A DNA stretch of 64,000 nucleotides from Zingiber officinale. Lineage: Eukaryota > Streptophyta > Magnoliopsida > Zingiberales > Zingiberaceae. The notes beneath the pieces are model-generated. The model searched no databases. It saw only the letters and a program-made list of their open reading frames with translations, and was not told where the DNA came from. Shown here in pieces: positions 23,400 through 32,980 of the stretch; positions within the stretch are counted from its first letter, which is position 1, and each line of letters starts with the position of its first letter. The translations under genes and the position numbers were made by a program. Where the stretch lies: the NCBI RefSeq assembly GCF_018446385.1, contig NC_055990.1:139016996-139080995 (forward strand). Direction: 5' to 3'.

Positions 23400-23750
23400 A
23401 GCCGTGTGACTCTACACAGCCGTACGGAGCCAACAGAGAAAATAAGCCACGGGTCGTGCAACCCTGCACGACCGTGTGGCTTGTGCGGAGAAGAAAGGGT
23501 CACGGGTCGTGCCAATTAGCATGGACGTGCTATACTGCAAGAGAGGAAGAAGATCCAGGCCGTGCCTATCGGCACGGGCATGCGACCCATGCAGAAGAGA
23601 AGGAGACAGGGGTCGTGCCAATTGGCACGGTCATGCCACTTCGGCCGAGGGGAGAAAGGAGGAGGCCGTGCCAATCAGCACGGCCGTGCAGCATCAGACT
23701 TGACTTGGCCGTGTCTATAAGACACGACCGTGTCTCAACCCGTGCGCGTC
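23400..23750. repeat. Interior cluster of the Athila LTR-type palindromes
   Basis: Words such as cacgaccgtg, ggcacggtcatgcc, gcacggccgtgc and gacacgaccgtgtc recur about ten times in 350 bp. They belong to the same family as the U3 array at 16676-16935, but sit inside the element, directly before the ATHILA-type ORF. A 'gtctataagac' palindrome containing TATAAG is at about 23715. Confidence 0.7.
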
Positions 23751-24003
23751 GCCTCCCCCTCCAAAAAAAAACCCTATTTCCATCTCCCTCTCTCCCAAAA
23801 GCCTTCTCCTCTCTACTATACCTCATAAAACCCTGTTTTCCCACCTCTAGAGCCCACTTTTGTTTAGATCTACATCTAGATCTAAAACTTCTTCAAGTCA
23901 CAAATCCAAAAAGAGAGAAGAAACTTCCCTATTTTCCCTTCCTTCTCCTCCCTTTCCATCCTCAAGACCCATTTCCACAAGAAACTCCTCAAAGTCTTGC
24001 ACC

Positions 24004-25201
24004 ATGTCGCAGATCTTGAAGAGACTTGGTCGAGGAAGCAGTGGATCTGGCGAAGGAGACGCACCGGGAGGCGACAAAGACAAAGGGAAGGCTTCTACTT
24101 CAAAAGGCAAAGGAAAAACGGTGGCACGCGATGAAGGTAACGAAAACGAATTCAATATCATTTTTAGAAATCATGAACAAAAAGCTAGATATGATATACT
24201 TGTCGCTAGGAAGATTACATGCACTAAATATATGGATACTATTACTATAAGCATGTTAGGAATTAGAGATGATGTAGACTGGATGATAAGCTCTTTAGAT
24301 TGGAATGATATCATATACGCTCATGCACCGACCTACCCCCGCCTAGTCCTTGAATTTTTGAGCTCACTTGATGCAAATTTTCTTCTGAAGATGACTATGT
24401 AGGGGTTATAACTTTTAGGATGATGAATAAAGAAGTTCGGTGGAATTTTAGTGATTTCAATAACTGTTTTGGTTTACTCATTGGTGGTGCCCAAGGATTC
24501 GATAATGAAATTAGGTGGAATGAATTTTGGACGTTGATAAGCGGATCAAAAGACCCTTATGAGCCCTCTAGAGCCAAAGCATCACACATGCAAAACCCGA
24601 CCTTTAGATACGTTCACCGAGTGATGAGCAAAACGATCTTTGGTCAATGAGAGAGTGATGGGTAGTTAGAAAGATAGAACTGTATTCTCTTTGAGTGGTG
24701 TTAAATAAAGTTGATTTTGATTCGAGATTTCATTTCTTGCAAACTCTGTGGAAGGCAGTTAAGGCATCTTCGGGGATGATAGTGTTTGGAGGATTGATCA
24801 CCCAAGTAGCATTCAATTTAGGTTGTGCACTTGATAGATTAGAGGTGATTCATGGTAATGACAAGATCGGCATCGATTCTTGTCTTGCCATGAAAATGAT
24901 TTGCCGGGATGAGAATGAGTTTGCTTTCCCAAGAACCAATGGTTTTCCATTACCCCTTCCTTGCCTCAAGCGCACTTCGGTTCGCGACCCCGCGAATTGG
25001 GTGATTACTGATTTACACCCCGAGACTGTACCCTCCATTGTAGAAGAACCCAAATACCACCAAGAACCCTCGTCATCAGGAGTCCCACTGCCTTCCGGAC
25101 ATCCTGAACCTCCTAGACACTCTTTTGCATATGGCATGGGACCCTCTATGTTTCATTTTTCTGACTTCCGTACCTCTTTAGATTCCCTTCACGAGAAGTA
25201 A
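24004..25201 (+). pseudogene. ATHILA-type second ORF (fossil)
   Basis: Predicted text includes ARYDILVARKITCTKYMD, GIRDDVDWMISSLDWNDI and PTYPRLVLEFLSSL, the pattern of the 'ATHILA ORF-1' family found in place of an env-like gene in Athila elements. Its function is unknown. A basic Ser/Gly/Lys-rich N-terminal part precedes it. It is broken more than once. Confidence 0.72.
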
Positions 25202-26549
25202 AATACCCAACAATGATTGTTGGAGGGTCGCTTTAAATTATCTGACGACCAGTTTAGGAAGGTACAGGATCATTTTCAGTTCACTAGGGACTTCTATAGT
25301 TAGGTGACAGGGTTTGTTCAGGACTATGATGTTGACCATGAAAGAATGAGAAATTTTATGGATGATATGGATATCACTAGACAATAAGTAGATGCCTATA
25401 TCAATATCATCAACACCTTGGCCATCTTCCTGGTATGCCTAGATTTCCCCCTGATACACATCGGGGGCCCCCTTATCCCCCACCCTCGCCAACGTATTGA
25501 TTGCATCGAGACAATGAAAAGTCTAAGTCGGGGGGGGGGGGGGCGTGTTGTGTCCGTCTGCACAACCTGAGTCGGTTCTTCGTGTTTTCTTTTCTGCTTT
25601 GCATATTTCATGTTTTTTTGCATTTTTCTTGTTTCATGTTTTTATTTTGCATCTCATTTGTATTTTCCTTTCATTTTGTGGCATAATTGAGAACATCAAC
25701 CGTCTACTTTTTCTGCTACTTGCCCGATAGCAAAATGGCTAGCATTTTCTTAGTTCATGAGTTATCCAAATAGTGTCAGTATGTTTGGTGTATCTCCTTT
25801 CTCTATCTTTAGTAGCATGAAATAAGCTAAGTATTGTACGGAGTTTGGTGTAAGTTTTGGCCTAACCTTAAGGACCTTATTTTTCTCTACACTTAAGTAC
25901 TTAAGCTTGCATGGTAGATATACTTTTGAAATAGTTATAATTCATCCAAATTGTTTAGTACTTTTATTCCCATGGTGATTCCTTATTTTCATTTTGGTTA
26001 CTGGATGACCTCGGATCATGGAAGCTCATTTGAAAAAAATCTAAATCCCAACATATGCAACTCGCATGTGTGCAAAAGAAAAAAAAATAAAACAAAAAAA
26101 ATGATGATGAATAAGGGATAAAAAAAATAGTTATCGTGAGTGGAAACTAACAATTTACCCCTTTGAGACCGAGTTAGGTTACTGGGGAAATGAATGCTAT
26201 GTTTCTCTTGATTCCGAGTAGTATCATTTGAGACTTTGTGTAATTTAAAGAAAACGAACCAAGTGTGTGGCAGGTAAGTGCCTATCACCGAGAACATTAG
26301 AAACTCAATTGTATGACGACTTATCTAGGATAGAGAATTGAAACTTGAAGAGTTTGAGCTACTTATTGCATCGAGAACAAAGGACTTATGCTTAGGCCAT
26401 ACTTAGGTTACTCCACAGTCATGCTTATCAATGAAACTAGTTGATAGAGTTAGGCGAATGCACTAGGGATTATGAAGCACTGCAGGAACTTATGAACATA
26501 GTTTGTAGTGTTTTGCTTAAGGACAAGCAAAGGTTCGAGTTTGGGGGTG
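25202..26549 (+). other. Non-coding 3' interior of the Athila-type element
   Basis: No domain recognised. A 12-bp G run lies at about 25532-25543. The segment ends with the purine-rich tract before the 3' LTR. Confidence 0.55.
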
Positions 26550-26679
26550 TGATGTGCGCAAATATTATGACCATTTATGCATGTTTTAGCACACATTTAC
26601 TTACTTTATGCATACATATTCGTTGCATAATCGCCTCTTTCATCTTATACTCATTATATATCACTACAACAAAAATGTC

Positions 26680-26990
26680 AAAAGACAACACCACAAAGAC
26701 AACGATTTTGGAAGAAACTGTTGTGAATTTGATAAAAGACAACGATTTTTGACAAAACCGTTGTCTTTGATCTCCCATAAAATATAAAAGACAACAGTTT
26801 TGTTAAAATTATTGTTGTTGAGCGATTTTATTTTAAATCAACGACACATTTTACAACGGTTATCTAAAATCGTTGTCTTTAAATACTTTTTAGGGGTTAA
26901 GACAATAGTTTTATAAACCGTTGTGTTTTTATATTGTTTTATATAGTCAAAGACAACAGTTTTAATAAACCGTTGTCTTTGACTTTATTC
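26680..26990. repeat. Left subterminal repeats of the second CACTA element
   Basis: About ten copies of AAAGACAACG/CGTTGTCTTT in both orientations, often paired as hairpins around an A/T centre. They are mirrored at 32310-32630. Confidence 0.85.
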
Positions 26991-27169
26991 TTTCATTGTT
27001 TTCCCCTTCACATTTTTTATTGCAACCGTGTTTTACTTTCCCTTTCTGCCAAAAATTTTTAGCGCCATGTTTGCCCCTCTTAGCCTTCTCGAACCCTAAC
27101 CTATTTTTCTTTCCCTCTCCTTATACAATCTCTTCACACAATGAACCCTTGCTGTTTTTTCTTCCTCCT

Positions 27170-27456
27170 CCTTCCTTGGTCTCTGATCGAGTTGCCCCTC
27201 CTCCACGGTCAGACTAACTTCCACCCCGATCTTCTCATCTTTGGCACAAAATCCTTCTACACCTTCACCCTCAACCTCACCATCTTCTTGCTAGTCGTGA
27301 AGACCACTGCTCTCACTATGAACGTTGCCGGTGTCATCAAGGATGGGCTCCTCATTGCCTTCTCCTGGTCCATCATCCATGACACAATCACCCCCGTCAA
27401 CCTCTTCCTCTATCTACGACGTCACCTTCCTCGACGTTTCCTACTACAACAACGGG
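27170..27456 (+). pseudogene. Captured fragment: sugar-phosphate/nucleotide-sugar translocator
   Basis: The peptide [10 protein letters not shown]...[18 protein letters not shown] and [20 protein letters not shown] followed by TPVNLF matches the C-terminal transmembrane part of plant NST/TPT transporters (At3g17430-like, from recall). Between 27407 and 27412 the frame shifts, and the match continues in the next frame as [13 protein letters not shown], equivalent to GYGxAFLGVAYYN. Intact members are Golgi or plastid membrane exchangers of about 350 residues, so this is about a quarter of one. A T-rich leader precedes it. It is a transduplicated piece inside the CACTA element, not a working gene. 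Confidence 0.82.
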
Positions 27457-28156
27457 CCTCGTGGCCTCTTCTCCCACCACATCCATCCGCCTCTAGGGTT
27501 TCCTTGTTCTTCATGGTCCTCATTCTATCTGTGTTCTTTTTGCAAGAGTCTTCTACCAAAAAGGCTCTTCCATGGCTTTAGAGGCGAGAGGATCATAAAC
27601 ATATAGGCGAAGCAACATCAGACTCATAAGGCCTCGTACGTTTACTTGTGATAAATTTGAGTTAAGCAATGCTCTTTTGTTCGTCTTCCAATCTTCTTCT
27701 ATTGTTTTCTAACCCATTCTTTTGTTCTTCGATTAACATCACGAATCCTCAACTTATTATTTTCTGAGTTTTTTTTTTCTTCATTTGATGTGTTATTGGT
27801 TAATCTGAATTTGTGGTTATCTTTTTTTCTTGTGCAATGGTTTATTTCGAGTGCATTGCAGCATGTAGGATTTTATTTATTTTGGGGATTTCTATAGTTT
27901 CCTTCTACGTTACTGCTTTTGTTATTTGTTAAATATATTCGTTTGTTTAGTTTTGTAAACTTGCGTCGATGTATTATCCTTCATCTTGGATCGTCGTTTG
28001 ATGTGGCTGTTTTTTCCGAGGACGTAGTAATTGATTAACATTTATGTTTGCTTATAATTTTTTTTTTTATTTTGTATCTTCATTTTTTGTGTTCCCATTT
28101 GATTTAATCTACTTGTGGTTTAGTCTCTTCTTTTTTTAGATATTTTTCATGAATTA

Positions 28157-28426
28157 ATGGAGTCAAAAGGTGGGAAAAAGTCCAGTAGTAGTAGTTTGTT
28201 ACATTACAAAGCTCCCCTCCCCCTCGGCTATAGCATTAAAGACTTTCTACCATGTTGAGGAATCAATAAGTTCCAATCTGTTGCTTACTCCAATGTAAGA
28301 ACCTCCAAAAACATGTTAGTGACAAAGGAGAAAAAAATAGATCTTTGTTGTATATTAATTTGTTGTTCTCATGAAAATTAATTGTGACCATTTGATCTTT
28401 TGCAGTGTGTGAGGAAGCCATCTTGA
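28157..28426 (+). pseudogene. Captured small-protein gene, two exons, one premature stop
   Basis: Exon 1 (28157-28294) reads MESKGGKKSSSSSLLHYKAP, then LGYSIKDFLP, a TGA at 28256-28258, and GINKFQSVAYSN. Exon 2 (28406-28426) reads CVRKPS then TGA. The intron 28295-28405 has GT...AG ends and is in phase. This matches a conserved plant protein of about 50 residues that I recall as ...APLGYSIEDVRP.GGI.KFRSAAYSNC.RKPS; its function is unknown to me. Apart from the stop, which stands where the family has a Gly, the whole gene seems to be present, so the capture included an intron and came from genomic DNA. Confidence 0.7.
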
Positions 28427-28774
28427 TATTTCTTCTTATATTCTAAACCATTGGTTGAATATATGATATGAGAACTAGTCCTTCATAACTTGAGAATGGG
28501 AAAATATGAAAAAAGAGTATTTTTCTTTCATATTTTTTTTCTTATGCCCTTCATATCTACGTAGTTTATGCCTTCATCTTTTTTTCTTCTTCTCCTTTTT
28601 TACCTTCACTCTTTTTTGAGTGAATATTCTTATTGTTGTGTTATTAACATGTTTTATTTTGTTACACATCTAACTCATGTCAACAGATTAATGACAACTT
28701 GTGCAAAATCTCATTTTATCTATTTTTTAAAAAAATAAAAATTCTTCTCTTTGACTATCATATTCTTATTTCAG

Positions 28775-28844
28775 TGGAATACAAATTACCGAAACATTCA
28801 AAATACAGATGGAGGTGCAAAAACAACTTCAAGAACAACTAGAG
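28775..28844 (+). pseudogene. Captured exon: MYB-CC transcription factor (PHR-like)
   Basis: A 70-bp exon preceded by 'tttcag' and followed by 'gtaagt' encodes GIQITETFKIQMEVQKQLQE then QLE. This is the LHEQLE coiled-coil motif that follows the MYB domain in PHR1-like factors (phosphate-starvation and related responses). Only this exon is recognised; the MYB domain is not in the element. Confidence 0.8.
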
Positions 28845-29039
28845 GTAAGTTCCATGTGCATTATGAAAATATATATGATATTTTTATTGTTTTGCTTCAA
28901 GTAAATTTCTAAACCATCAAGGAAATGAAATGATAATAAATTTGTATGGATGAGAATCGTTAGGTACAAGCACCTCTCTGCTTTTGTGGATTCCCTCTTT
29001 TCTTCTCAAACTCTTGAATTTTTTTTTGTCGGATCTATG

Positions 29040-30345
29040 TAGTTGGATCCGTCAAGCGACAGGATGCACCGGTTGTGGCGGCTGCAGCGGCAGCTCCCGT
29101 CTGTCCCCGGGGCGGCTGATGCTGGCACGGTCGTGCCGTGCCTTGGAGCCTACCAAGAGAGATGATTCGGCCGTCCACACCGCAGCGGCGGTGGAAGCGT
29201 CCGACACCGCGGTGGGAGAGGAAGACATCGTCGATTATGAGAAGCTGGGTAAGGAGCTCGAGATCACTTCACCGCTGGAGATCATAGATCGGGCTCTGGA
29301 GATGTTCGGCAATGAAATCGCCATTACTTTCAGGTTAAAAGGCGTTATTTTTTATCTATTATTATTTTGGCCAGATTTTCTCCTCTCTGTTTTGGCATCT
29401 GTTGATTTTGTTTTGTTTTGGATATTGATTGTGTTTGAATATACCACAAATTACACAAATAGTACTATTTATGAAATTCAATACAACACAAGTGTTTGTT
29501 TGATTGTTTGTAGTTTGCACCAAAATATGTCATTTCTGTCTAGTACAACATTATTTTCCCTTCTAATTTTTTTTTTTTGATAAACTATGATACTGCAATT
29601 TAAGTTTTAAGGCAAGGGTGAGAATGTCTATAAACCCACAAATCAAACACCTTGAGAGATAAATAGGCAGTATAGAAGAACTCTTAGATTCTTGATTAAG
29701 AGAATGCATAGAGGCGATTTTTCAATCAGTCCCCTTCCTCAATTGTCTTGTTGAAGACTATAGTATGAAAGTTTTAAAGTTTGATGCATATATTTATGAT
29801 TTAAGATTTGTCACGGTAAAAGAGTATGATTTGTTTATTTATGATTTAAGGTGATTCAAGATAACAATTTGTTGGATAAGCATAAGAAGGTTAATCCTAT
29901 GCTTTTGATTGTTATGCTCTTGTGTGAAGCATAGATTATTCTCATCTTTGGAAGCCTTTAGACAGAAGATTGTAACTGACATGGGAGTTTTTTGGAACAA
30001 CGGAGCAGAGGATGTAGCTTTGATAGAATATGCAAAATTAATTGGTTGGCCATTTAGAGCCTTCAACCTTGATACTGGGAGGCTAAATCCTGAGACATAT
30101 AGGTTCTTTGATACTGTAGAGAAACACTACGGGATCAACATCGAGCACATGTTTCCTGATGTAGGGGAAGTACACGCCCTTATTAGAAGCAAAGGCCTCT
30201 TCTCCTTTTTCGAAGATGGGCACCAAGAATGTTGCCAAATGAGGAAAGTGAGACCTCTAAGGAGAATGCTGAAAGGCCTCCGTACATGGATCACTGGGCA
30301 GAGAAAGGATCATTCCCCTGGCACGAGAGCCAATATCCCTGTCAG
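29040..30345 (+). pseudogene. Captured fragment: adenosine 5'-phosphosulfate reductase (APR), two exons
   Basis: APR reduces APS to sulfite in plastids during sulfate assimilation. The exon 1 part (about 29040-29333) contains VDYEKLGKELE...SPLEIIDRALEMFGNEIAIT and ends at a 'cag|gttaaa' donor. The exon 2 part (30002-30345) reads [20 protein letters not shown]...[20 protein letters not shown] then [20 protein letters not shown] and [18 protein letters not shown], ending at 'cag|gtaatt'. The ECC and KVRPLRR signatures of the reductase domain are intact. The acceptor before exon 2 is not clear, and the thioredoxin-like C-terminal domain is absent. This is a long capture (over 1.3 kb with intron) and not functional as APR. 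Confidence 0.88.
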
Positions 30346-30885
30346 GTAATTAGTTTGTGTTTGATGTATCTCCCCTTTGATGGATCAAATCAAGCTCGAT
30401 TATTATAAGTTAAAGGTAATAATTTGCAGCCAAATGTGATGGATATAGTTTCCCATTAGATGTGTAATGGACATTTTTCTTGCAGGGGAATGGTTGGCTG
30501 ATCAAGAACCGGACAAGTAATATATATTATGTGACTTCCTTTTCTCCATAACATAAATAAATAAAGGAAATAATGCCTTCTAGTTTTAAGTCTGAAATTT
30601 ATTTCTTGTTTTTATTTTTGATTTCTCTCGCATGACATAATGTTTTCTGCTTGATTTTTCTGTTGGAGTAGCTCATGCTATCCGATGGTTTTGGAAGAAG
30701 AGAAACAAAATACCAAAATGAAATCTTTCATTTTAAAACTTCATTCTTCTTACATTTATAGTCTCCAGCTTTGCTTGGTGTTTAGAACAAAGTGAAAAAC
30801 TAGTTCAACAAGCCTATCATTGGATTAAGGTATTATTAATTTCCCCACTGTTAAAAGACAACGGATTTTATCCTTCCACAATCAG

Positions 30886-31687
30886 GATTCATTCTCTGGT
30901 TGACAATCAGAAACTGAGATTGAAGCAGCAGATTGAATACTATTTTAGGTACCTTAATATCTATAAGGTATTTTTTCAGACAGTTAATAATTTAAATTGT
31001 TTCTGCTGCAGCGTGGATAATCTCTGTAAGGACATTTTTTCTTCATGGCAAGATGGATGATCAAGGTTGGGTTCCAGTCTCATTGATTGCTACCTTCAAC
31101 ATGGTGAGTAATCCTTGTGATTATGGATATGAGGAGTAATTCCATGTTCAAAAAATTTAACTGCCTCTACTTCCTAACACATCACAATATATGCAGGTCA
31201 AAAGGGTGACCACGAGCACAGCGGTGATATTGAATGCTCTAAGAGATTCGACAGAACTTGAAATACAGGTACTTCACCCCCATCTTTTCCCCCCTTGATT
31301 CTACTCTTATCAGCTATGTTTCTTAAATAATCCATCTTGGTATTTTTCTTCAAAACTTGTTCCTGCAATCATCTATAGGCAGAGAAAATTAGAAGGCGAG
31401 AGGATTGGATGAGATGGTTACTGCCCTCGATGGAAAATCCAAATGGTCATGGTTCCACACCTCACTTGACATTGAACCATGATGATTCAGTCATCCACCC
31501 CATGCAGACTCTAGGATTAGAAGAATCTTCCAGCCAGGCCACCATGAGTCGTACTCAAACTGAGGTAGCACTTGATAGGGGATCAACATCCTGTAGCTGC
31601 AACAGCCAACAGGGTAGAGATCCAGCTCAACTAGAAGAACTTTGCCGCAGCGGTTCAGATCATGAAATAGGCAATGACAAAAGCTAA
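30886..31687 (+). pseudogene. Captured fragment: La-related protein 1 (LARP1), four exons
   Basis: Exon-like pieces 30886-30948, 31012-31103, 31197-31268 and 31379-31687 all have AG acceptors and GT donors where expected. They encode RLKQQIEYYFS, VDNLCKD..., GWVPVSLIATFNM, VKRVTTSTAVILNALRDSTE and EKIRRREDWMRWLLPS. This is the La motif of plant LARP1, an RNA-binding regulator of mRNA translation and decay. One extra T in the T-run after KDI shifts the frame in the second piece. Three introns of 63, 93 and 110 bp survive, so genomic DNA was captured. The last piece runs to TAA at 31685-31687 with Ser-rich text. Confidence 0.85.
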
Positions 31688-31732
31688 GTTTGGAGGAATG
31701 TGGCTGGAACTGATTCATGAATCCAAATATAG

Positions 31733-31967
31733 ATGGACTGGTTCCAAGGAATCAGAAAGCATGAAGAAGTCTACCAAGGATCATATAATGGCAAAGCCAC
31801 GATACCAATGAGGAAATTGATGATGGAAGTGTGGGAGTTTGCTAGAGAGGACATAGACAGGGTGACCTTTTCCCTCAAGGTTGACTTGGCTTACCTCCTC
31901 GTCTCCCTTCTCATTCTCATCCAAGCACCTTATTAAGTCTTCGACACCAACTTCATATTGGAAAAGG
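31733..31967 (+). pseudogene. Captured fragment: ALMT anion channel N-terminal part
   Basis: The peptide MRKLMMEVWEFAREDIDRVT then FSLKVDLAYLLVSLLILIQA and PY, an in-frame stop (TAA at 31934-31936) and VFDTNFI matches the start of the membrane domain of aluminium-activated malate transporter family channels (KVGLAVLLVSLLIL...APY.VFGTNIIW). Only about 60-75 residues are present, and the rest of the channel is absent. Confidence 0.75.
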
Positions 31968-32309
31968 TTGGTATGAAAAAATAAGCAAGTGAGAAAGAGG
32001 AGTCCAATGAAATCCTACAAGTTGAAGATTGTGATGGGACTTGAGTTGATAATATTAAGTGCAATCCTACATGGCATGAACCACCATTAAAAGTTTCTAG
32101 TCTTTTGGCTATTGTTCATTAGTTGTAAATAGAGTTTATTTATTTGTATTGGGATAAATTTTATTTGAACATGAGATATGTTTCTTCTTTTGTGATTGTA
32201 ATTCTTGTATAACTAACATTTTGAATGATATTGATGTGGGGAATATTCTTTCTTGATTATGATTCTTTATTATATTTTAAATTGAAATATGATATATTGG
32301 TATTAAAAG

Positions 32310-32630
32310 ATAATAATTTAAAAGACAACGGTTTAAAACCGTTATTGTTGTCTATCACCCTCAAAGACAATTGTTAAAAATCGTTGTCGTAGCCCCAAAA
32401 ATGGTTGTAACTGGTAGAAAAATGCTCTAAATAACAACAGTTTTAAACTCTTGTCGTTTCATTGAAAGACAACGATTTAAAATCGTTGCAAAATTGTTAT
32501 CTTTTCACTCAAAAACAATGGTTTAAAATCGTTGTCGTAGCCTCCCACTTTTAACAACACTGCCAATTACAACGGTTTTAAAGGACCTACGACAACGGTT
32601 TTTAACCGTTGTCTTTTAATGTTTTTGTTG
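32310..32630. repeat. Right subterminal repeats of the second CACTA element
   Basis: AAAGACAACGGTTTAAAACC and related words repeat about ten times in both orientations, mirroring 26680-26990. Confidence 0.85.
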
Positions 32631-32980
32631 TAGTGTATACTCTTTTGTTCGGATATCTGCTCTTTGTTTGGTTTTGTGTTGACAGGGACAACTTTCGGAG
32701 CAAAAGCAGCGATTATCGACGTACCGGAACAAGATAAAGAACATGGTCGTGCAATCTCGCACGACCATGTGACCATACCGAAGAGGAGAAGTGCACGGTC
32801 ATGCAAACCTGCACGGTCGTGCGACCAAGATCGAAGCAGATCAGCACACGACCGTGCAACCCTGCACGGTCGTGCCACCCCATGACCAAGACAAAGAAGT
32901 GCACGACTGTGCATCCTCGCACGACCGTGCCCCAGGAGCCGAGCCCGGACACCACACGGTCGTGTCAATTGGCACGGTCG

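Larger units (their letters stand above)
26662..32635. mobile_element. Gene-capturing (Pack-type) CACTA element, 6.0 kb
   Basis: Left end CACTACAACAAAAATGTC, right end ...TTTTTGTTGTAGTG, with about 28 bp of imperfect terminal inverted repeat. The target duplication is tat (26659-26661 and 32636-32638), and the empty site is preserved in the 5' LTR near 16575. Subterminal AAAGACAAC/GTTGTCTTT repeats lie at both ends. No transposase is seen. The interior holds fragments of at least six host genes, all on the plus strand, several with intact splice sites: translocator, small protein, MYB-CC, APS reductase, LARP1 and ALMT. It inserted into the 3' LTR of an Athila-type element. Confidence 0.93.

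Noticed and set aside
23456-24019. 187-codon frame before the ATHILA-type ORF
   Set aside because: It runs through the palindrome cluster and a Pro/Ser-rich stretch without family similarity; treated as leader sequence.
29040-30345. Functional APS reductase gene
   Set aside because: Only parts of two exons, no transit peptide or thioredoxin-like domain, and it lies inside a CACTA element.
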